Shown here: positions 13,765-18,086 of the stretch, piece after piece
Position numbering within the stretch: position 1 is the stretch's first letter
Layout: each line of letters starts with the position of its first letter
NCBI GenBank assembly: GCA_050289625.1
Contig: JBNKGC010000120.1
Coordinates: forward strand, 1-18,086
Direction of reading: 5' to 3'
DNA from: NIC37A-2 sp050289625
Lineage (GTDB): Bacteria; Myxococcota_A; Polyangia; Polyangiales; Polyangiaceae
DNA length: 18,086 nucleotides
The notes under the pieces: generated by a model
Databases searched by the model: none
Told to the model about the DNA's origin: nothing
Seen by the model: only the letters and a program-made list of their open reading frames with translations
Translations under genes and position numbers: made by a program

Positions 13765-14025
13765 TCAGGAAGCAGCGGGCTCGACCGAGACCTTCTTCTT
13801 CGTACGGCTCGCCCACTGGAACTTCACGGTGCCGTCCACAAGGGCGAACAGAGTGAAGTCTTTGCCGATGCCGACATTGCGACCCGGGTCGATGCTTTGA
13901 CCGACCTGGCGCACGATGATGCCGCCAGCGTTGATGGCTTCGCCGCCAAAGACCTTGATGCCGCGATACTGGGGATTCGAGCCACGCCCGTTGCGGGTCG
14001 AACCGCCGCCTTTTTTGTGTGCCAT
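13765..14025 (-). CDS. rpmA: 50S ribosomal protein L27
   Basis: L27 reaches the peptidyl-transferase centre of the 50S subunit with its N-terminal tail. The 86-residue product begins MAHKKGGGSTRNGR with no cleavable N-terminal extension, and carries the conserved GIKVFGGEAINAGGIIVRQ, PGRNVGIGKD and TLFALVDGTVKF segments. A C-terminal tail (TKKKVSVEPAAS) is slightly longer than in many homologues. The start ATG overlaps the rplU stop by one base (TAATG), with GAGGTG about 10 nt upstream. It is therefore co-transcribed and translationally coupled with rplU. The HAD gene follows immediately. Confidence 0.98.
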   Translation of the reverse strand: MAHKKGGGSTRNGRGSNPQYRGIKVFGGEAINAGGIIVRQVGQSIDPGRNVGIGKDFTLFALVDGTVKFQWASRTKKKVSVEPAAS

Positions 14026-14336
14026 TAGCTCTTCACCTCGGTGATCTTCACGGCCGTGAACGCTTGCCGATGACCCGCCTTCTTGCGGTGCTTCTTGCGG
14101 CGCTTGAACTTGAAGACAACGATCTTTTCGCCGCGGCCCTGCGAGACGATCTCGCCGGTGACCTTGGCGCCCTCGACGGTGGGAGCACCGAACTTCGGTG
14201 CGTCGCCTCCGACGAAGAGGACGTCCTCGAACGCGACCTTGTCGCCAGGGTTGCCCGAGAGCTTCTCGACGCGAACGACGTCGCCCTCGGCGATTCGGTA
14301 CTGCTTGCCGCCAGTGCGGATGACTGCGTGTGCCAT
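14025..14336 (-). CDS. rplU: 50S ribosomal protein L21
   Basis: L21 binds 23S rRNA in the large subunit. The 103-residue protein starts at the ATG at 14336, MAHAVIRTGGKQYR, the conserved L21 N-terminus, followed by EGDVVRVEKL, VLFVGG and the basic C-terminal signature FKFKRRKKHRKKAGHRQ, ending ITEVKS. The frame is open upstream to 14555, but those 73 extra residues are Arg/Pro-rich, match nothing in L21, and are rejected. The stop overlaps the rpmA start by one base. No Shine-Dalgarno is obvious before the ATG. The leader region upstream contains short tandem repeats. Confidence 0.98.
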   Translation of the reverse strand: MAHAVIRTGGKQYRIAEGDVVRVEKLSGNPGDKVAFEDVLFVGGDAPKFGAPTVEGAKVTGEIVSQGRGEKIVVFKFKRRKKHRKKAGHRQAFTAVKITEVKS

Positions 14337-14463
14337 GGTGGAAGGGCCGCGAAAGCTAGACGCAAGTCTGCGCCTTGGCAAGCGGCTCTCCAGGGATTTT
14401 GGCGCGGAAAACACGTCCGGGTAGCCGGAACCCGGCGCCGGGGACTCACAGGCCTCTTTTCTC

Positions 14464-14525
14464 GGTCGATCTGGTCGATCCTGGTCGAGAGCTCGCTCGA
14501 GTTCCACCCCGCGAGTTCCACCCCG
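14464..14525. repeat. Short direct repeats upstream of rplU
   Basis: Two repeat sets sit in the 297-bp gap between rplU and the symporter gene. One is GGTCGAT at 14464-14470 and 14473-14479 with a variant GGTCGAG at 14483-14489 (spacing 9 and 10 bp). The other is a perfect tandem duplication of the 14-mer CGAGTTCCACCCCG at 14498-14511 and 14512-14525. They could be binding sites in the ribosomal-protein promoter region or simple slippage products. I saw no clear -35/-10 pair and no terminator in the rest of this gap. Confidence 0.5.
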
Positions 14526-14633
14526 GCGGTCCGGCTTCTGGCACCGGTTGTCCAAGGTGGATGGATGAGGGGTCGCTTACCACTGAACGGGCGAGCGGTC
14601 TAGCGAGGGCGTCTGGCGGGGGCGCGGGCGGCT

Positions 14634-15581
14634 TCAAGGGATGGCTGGCGTCGGTGCGTCCTTCGCGGTGCGCCCACGGAACAGGGGGATGAACGCCGAC
14701 GCCGTGACCACACAGAGCGCTGTGTACAAAGCTGCGGGGAGCGCCGCTCGATCGCCCAGGTGGGTCGTCGCGAGGACGGAGCCGAGGCCGGCGTTCTGCA
14801 TCCCGACTTCGATGATGAGCGTTCGCTGATCTGCGGCGTTCCATCGGAGGGATCGACCGATAGTCCAGGCTGCGGAGTAGGCTGCCAAGTTCAGGCCGAG
14901 CATGGCGGAGCCGACTGCCCAACCCACGCTCCGGAGTCGATCCTGATTGGAGGCGACGACCACCAGCACGATCAGAACGATGCTAGAGCTTGCGATGGCC
15001 GTGGCTCCTCGCGTGACGCGCGTCATCCGCCGCACGACGCCTTCGGAGCTTTCGTCGTGGCGCCGCGTGAGCAAGTACCGGGATCCGATGCCCAGACAGA
15101 CGGGGAGCACCACCATCCACGTTGCCGACAGTGCCAGCGCGGTGGCGTCGAGGGGAAGGCGCGCTCCGACCAAAAGGGGCATCCACAGCCCAAGCGCCAA
15201 CGGGCAGATCACGGTTGCCAGCGTGGTCATGGCGACCGAGAGCATGAGGTTGCCCCCAGCGAGTGCGGTCACCACGTTCGATGCCATCGCGCCCGGGACA
15301 CAGCCGACGAGCACGATGCCAGCCTTGAGCATTGGGTCGTCGAAGGCGAACGAGGTCGCCCACGCGAGCAGCGGCATGACGGTGTATTGGGTCACGGTGC
15401 CGACCAAGGGACGGATCGGTTGCGACCAGAGAGAGCGCACCTCGCGTTCGGAGACCAGCGTGCCTACAGCGAACATCGTAATGCAGAAGGCCGGTCGAAG
15501 TGCTGGTTTCGCGGCGATGAAGGGCTCTGGCAGGAGGAGCGCGACCAGTGAGCCGATCAGGATGGCCAGGGGGACGAACAC
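14634..15581 (-). CDS. Bile acid:sodium symporter (BASS) family permease
   Basis: This is a predicted inner-membrane permease of 315 residues with about nine to ten hydrophobic segments, of the BASS/SBF family that co-transports organic acids with sodium. Family-like features are the GCVPGAMASNVVTALAGG segment (about residues 92-110), which matches the conserved central motif with crossing helices, and EVGMQNAGLGSVLA (about 260-273), the second substrate/sodium-site motif. The start is a GTG at 15581, and an in-frame TGA lies only six codons upstream, so a longer product is not possible. Substrate is uncertain, since family members carry pantoate, pyruvate, bile acids or other anions. It is divergent from the AgmX-type operon, with a 179-bp gap, and its stop lies about 300 bp before the rplU start codon. 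Confidence 0.9.
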   Translation of the reverse strand: MFVPLAILIGSLVALLLPEPFIAAKPALRPAFCITMFAVGTLVSEREVRSLWSQPIRPLVGTVTQYTVMPLLAWATSFAFDDPMLKAGIVLVGCVPGAMASNVVTALAGGNLMLSVAMTTLATVICPLALGLWMPLLVGARLPLDATALALSATWMVVLPVCLGIGSRYLLTRRHDESSEGVVRRMTRVTRGATAIASSSIVLIVLVVVASNQDRLRSVGWAVGSAMLGLNLAAYSAAWTIGRSLRWNAADQRTLIIEVGMQNAGLGSVLATTHLGDRAALPAALYTALCVVTASAFIPLFRGRTAKDAPTPAIP

Positions 15582-15760
15582 GTGGAGCGCGTTGTATCAC
15601 GTGACCTCGACCGCCGCGGCGCCTTCCTGTCCCTCGTGACTACATGAGCCCTCTCTGTGCGACGTTGGAGGTTCATGGGAGGAGAAAATCCGCAGCAATG
15701 GATGCAGCACCGGTCCCTCGATCTTCTCCGGAGGGGAGCGGGGCCTGTCGGAGATCTGTT

Positions 15761-16162
15761 ATGCTGCCGCCGATGCTCGAGCGAATCCCCGCGGTCGTTC
15801 TGTTCGGACTCCTCACCGCGGTCGCGACGCCTGCGTTCGCGGAAACGCCGTCGCGCACGAAGTCTTCTGGCGCTGCCGCCAAAGCCGAGACGAAGAGCGA
15901 TGAGGCGAAGAAGGAGGAACCAAAAGAGCGTGTCGCTGGCGAGACAGCGCCTGGTGATGCAAGCGTGGTCAAGACGCGGACCAACGCTGCGGGAGAGGAG
16001 GAAGTCGAGTTCCAAACCATCGAGGTCGAAGGGCGCCTGAAGACACCACAGATTCTCTATTTTCTGCGTCGCGTACGCGCCGAGATGCGAGCGGGTCAAC
16101 TGGGTCACCGATCCTTCCTGCCCGAGCTTCGGGATACGCGACGGAGCTCCGCCCTCCGATGA
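15761..16162 (+). CDS. Small exported Lys/Glu/Ala-rich protein of the AgmX-type operon
   Basis: This 133-residue protein is of unrecognised function. The ATG at 15761 has GGAG seven nt upstream and begins a Sec signal peptide (hydrophobic LERIPAVVLFGLLTAVAT, cleavage near AFA-ET, about residue 27). A second ATG is at 15773. The mature N-terminal part is a charged, low-complexity Lys/Glu/Ala segment (about 30-75), probably unstructured. The C-terminal 50 residues look folded: QTIEVEGRLKTPQILYFLRR, then RAGQLGHRSFLPEL. The stop overlaps the start of the next gene (ATGA), so the two proteins are probably made together and may form an envelope complex. I recall short proteins with an EGR-x-PQ-x-Y motif next to AgmX-type genes in myxobacteria, but this needs a search. 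Confidence 0.8.
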   Translation: MLPPMLERIPAVVLFGLLTAVATPAFAETPSRTKSSGAAAKAETKSDEAKKEEPKERVAGETAPGDASVVKTRTNAAGEEEVEFQTIEVEGRLKTPQILYFLRRVRAEMRAGQLGHRSFLPELRDTRRSSALR

Positions 16163-17487
16163 GCAAGAATCCCAAGGCCACGGCGGTGCTTCGCGTTGCG
16201 GCCGTTTGGGGCACGAGCGTGCTAGCCGTGCGCCATCTGGCGTCAGGGGAATCGCTTCAGATCGGTGAGGGTGACGATGCCCTCGTGCCCGGGCCCGAGG
16301 GGGCCAACGTGCCCAAGTCTCCCGTTCGCGCCGTGGCTGGCGGTTGGGAGCTCGATCCGAAGAACGCAACGGGAGGTCTCCTCAGGCTGCGGGGGCGAGA
16401 GGAAGACGTCGAGCCTCTGGCCGAGACGGGTGCCCCCGTCCCGATCGTCGCAGGAGATCATGGGCTTCTCCAGTACGGGCGGTTCTCGATCTTCTTTCAG
16501 TTCACCGAGCCCGTCTATCTCCCCGCACGACGGGTCCGTATCGACTGGAGCTTGGTGTCGGCGTTCTTGGTCTCTGCCTTCGGTTTCGGCGGAGCGATGT
16601 TCGCGATGCGACAACTGACACCCGAGGCGGCGATCGAAAAACCGCTGGAGCTCACGAGTCCCGAAGAGCTCATGCGGCGGCTGAGCATGCCACCCGAGCC
16701 GACGCCGGCCCCCGATGCGGGGGGAGGCGCCCAAAAGAAAAAGGACGACCAACCCTCGGGCGACGGGAAGAAGATGGCGCGCCAAGAGGGGAAGCTGGGC
16801 AAGAACGGGCCGGTCAAAACTACGAAGATCCAAGGTGCTCAGCCGGGCCTCGGCGGCATGGCCGAGGCCCTCGCCGGGAACGTGGGCCAGGAAGTTCAAG
16901 ATACTCTCGGCTCGATCAGCTCCGTGGCGGCTGCCTTGGGCGGCTTGAATTCGGATTCCCTCGTCCTTGGGCAAGGCAGCGGCACTGGGCTCCAAGGCGG
17001 GGGCCCGGGCGGAGGTGGCGATGGCCCCGGAGGAGTTCCCTACGGTTCGGGGACGCTCAACACCGGATTCGGTGCTGGGCAGGGCAAAGGCGGTGGAGGA
17101 ACTGGCCGCGGACTCGGATCGGGGAGCGGCGACGGAGTGGGCGATGGCGGCGAGCGCAAACTCGCCATGAAGGACGCGGAAACCGGGGGCTCCGGTCTTT
17201 CGAACGCGGCGATCCAGCGCGTGATCATGTCACGCTACGGCTCGTTCCGCGCTTGCTACGAGTCCGCCGCAACGCGCAATCCAAAGCTGCGAGGCGGCGT
17301 CAGCGTTTCGTTCCGCATTTCTCCTTCGGGTGGTGTGTCGTCGGCATCGATCGCCAGCTCGACGCTCGCCAATGCGCGCGTCGAGGGGTGCATGCTGCGC
17401 ACTTTCAAGCGGTTGCGCTTCCCGAAATCGGACAAGGGCAAGGCGCTCGCGACCTTCCCGTTCTCTTTCAAGCCGAGCAGTCGCTGA
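16159..17487 (+). CDS. AgmX/PglI C-terminal (TonB-like) domain protein, GltG/GltJ-like architecture
   Basis: This is a predicted inner-membrane protein of 442 residues that spans the periplasm, of the type used in myxobacterial gliding and other Tol/TonB-like energised machines. The cytoplasmic N-terminus (1-128) is beta-rich and has an FHA-like look (HLASGESLQIGEG at about 26-38), but the fold is not certain. One transmembrane segment follows at about 130-150 (WSLVSAFLVSAFGFGGAMF), then a Pro/Lys-rich periplasmic stretch, a helical patch (AEALAGNVGQEVQDTLGSI) and a Gly-rich linker (about 270-335). The C-terminal domain has the AgmX/PglI pattern: IQRVIMSRYGSFRACYE, LRGGVSVSFRISPSGGVSSA and a final hydrophobic strand. 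Its two cysteines, Cys366 and Cys411, are placed as in the family. The start ATG overlaps the preceding stop by four bases (ATGA). A lipoprotein gene follows 70 bp later. Confidence 0.88.
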   Translation: MSKNPKATAVLRVAAVWGTSVLAVRHLASGESLQIGEGDDALVPGPEGANVPKSPVRAVAGGWELDPKNATGGLLRLRGREEDVEPLAETGAPVPIVAGDHGLLQYGRFSIFFQFTEPVYLPARRVRIDWSLVSAFLVSAFGFGGAMFAMRQLTPEAAIEKPLELTSPEELMRRLSMPPEPTPAPDAGGGAQKKKDDQPSGDGKKMARQEGKLGKNGPVKTTKIQGAQPGLGGMAEALAGNVGQEVQDTLGSISSVAAALGGLNSDSLVLGQGSGTGLQGGGPGGGGDGPGGVPYGSGTLNTGFGAGQGKGGGGTGRGLGSGSGDGVGDGGERKLAMKDAETGGSGLSNAAIQRVIMSRYGSFRACYESAATRNPKLRGGVSVSFRISPSGGVSSASIASSTLANARVEGCMLRTFKRLRFPKSDKGKALATFPFSFKPSSR

Positions 17488-17557
17488 GAGGCTGCTGGCT
17501 ATGGTTGAACCGACCCGGTTGGCACGCTCGTGGCATAATTGAGGTTCAGCCCTCCCG

Positions 17558-18086
17558 ATGATCAAGAAACTGAGCCCGTTTTCTCTGTTTGGGGACCGTC
17601 GGTCTGGTCCCTTCCCCCGAGGCGCGGGGGCTCGGCCCCCCAACGCGGCACTCGCTGGCGTGATCGTCGGCACCGCCTGCTCGCTCACCGCCTGCTCGGA
17701 TGGCAGCGAAACCCGCACCCTCGAGCCCATCCGAGTCGCCGTCACCGAAACCGACACGCCAATCTACGACGACGGCGATCTCGTCATGTTCGAAGCCAAG
17801 ACGGAGGCCGCCCTGCCCCTCTTGGCCCCCACTCCCGAAGAACGAGGGGAGCTCCGGCGCTCGGCGGTCGACCCGTATCCTCGGTATCCGTGGGTGGAAC
17901 TCGACGACCTCGACGTGCAGATCTCCTGGACGATCAGCAATCTCGATTCGCAAACGCACAACGTGGAGTTGCTGGTCGACCCTTGGAACGAATTCGGTCG
18001 CTACTGGCCCGGTCTCACGTTGGTGGATGCCGACGACGGTGAGTACCTGCCGAATCTTTCCGGCTTCGACGACTTGATCGAGGTTC
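17558..18086 (+). CDS. Lipoprotein of unknown function (5' part, cut by window end)
   Basis: A frame opens at the ATG at 17558 and runs off the window after 176 codons. A positively charged, Pro/Gly/Arg-rich stretch (2-30) leads into a hydrophobic segment (NAALAGVIVGTACSLTAC) with a good lipobox LTAC, giving lipidated Cys46. A GTG at 17660 would give a shorter signal peptide. The mature part is acidic and beta-rich (WVELDDLDVQISWTISNLDSQTHNVELLVDPW), with no recognised domain. GAGG lies about 13 nt before the ATG. It follows the AgmX-type gene on the same strand with a 70-bp gap, so it is probably an outer- or inner-membrane-tethered partner in the same operon. The function cannot be named from what is visible. 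Confidence 0.8.
   Translation, partial: MIKKLSPFSLFGDRRSGPFPRGAGARPPNAALAGVIVGTACSLTACSDGSETRTLEPIRVAVTETDTPIYDDGDLVMFEAKTEAALPLLAPTPEERGELRRSAVDPYPRYPWVELDDLDVQISWTISNLDSQTHNVELLVDPWNEFGRYWPGLTLVDADDGEYLPNLSGFDDLIEV

Noticed and set aside
14337..14555. 73-residue N-terminal extension of L21
   Set aside because: The extension is Arg/Pro-rich and unlike L21, and the conserved L21 start MAHAVIRTGGKQYR is internal. The upstream stretch also contains tandem repeats typical of non-coding DNA.

Overview
The window is GC-rich, densely coding DNA. It is most likely from a myxobacterium (Myxococcota, probably the Polyangiales side). This is inferred from four things: an AgmX/PglI-type protein with the TonB-like C-terminal domain typical of that phylum, a lipoprotein with a long Gly-rich linker, a PhoD-type phosphatase with a Tat signal, and the strong G/C bias at third codon positions. 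No sequence search was run, so the taxon is an inference. I found 14 protein-coding genes, the last cut by the window edge. I found no tRNA, rRNA, CRISPR array or insertion sequence.

Layout. Positions 1-251 are non-coding and packed with short GC-rich palindromes. Positions 252-4100 hold three minus-strand genes that read leftward as acyltransferase-3 membrane protein, miaA (tRNA dimethylallyltransferase) and a secreted trypsin-like protease with an unrecognised C-terminal half. A 361-bp divergent intergenic region follows, with a 24-bp dyad. Next comes a plus-strand PhoD-family phosphatase, then a strong bidirectional terminator, then minus-strand mutL. Divergent from mutL is a membrane-anchored metallo-beta-lactamase-fold hydrolase of the NAPE-PLD/UlaG type. 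It converges on a minus-strand MFS transporter that has an intrinsic terminator only 33 bp before its start codon.

Positions 11573-15581 are all minus strand. Read leftward they are a bile-acid/sodium-symporter-like permease, rplU, rpmA, an HAD-IIB phosphatase that seems to start at a CTG just after rpmA, and a PHP-domain secreted protein preceded by a perfect 24-bp palindrome. From 15761 to the end is a plus-strand envelope operon: a small exported Lys/Glu-rich protein, an AgmX/GltG-like inner-membrane protein whose start overlaps the previous stop (ATGA), and the 5' part of a lipoprotein gene.

How the genes fit together. Housekeeping genes (miaA, mutL, rplU-rpmA) alternate with envelope and secreted functions. 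mutL and miaA, which are neighbours in many bacteria, lie in the usual order and orientation but are separated by the phoD/acyltransferase pair. No defence system or secondary-metabolite cluster is visible. The best leads are the AgmX-type operon at the right edge, the CTG-started HAD gene, the two promoter-region palindromes, the possible attenuator before the MFS gene, and the orphan C-terminal domain of the protease.
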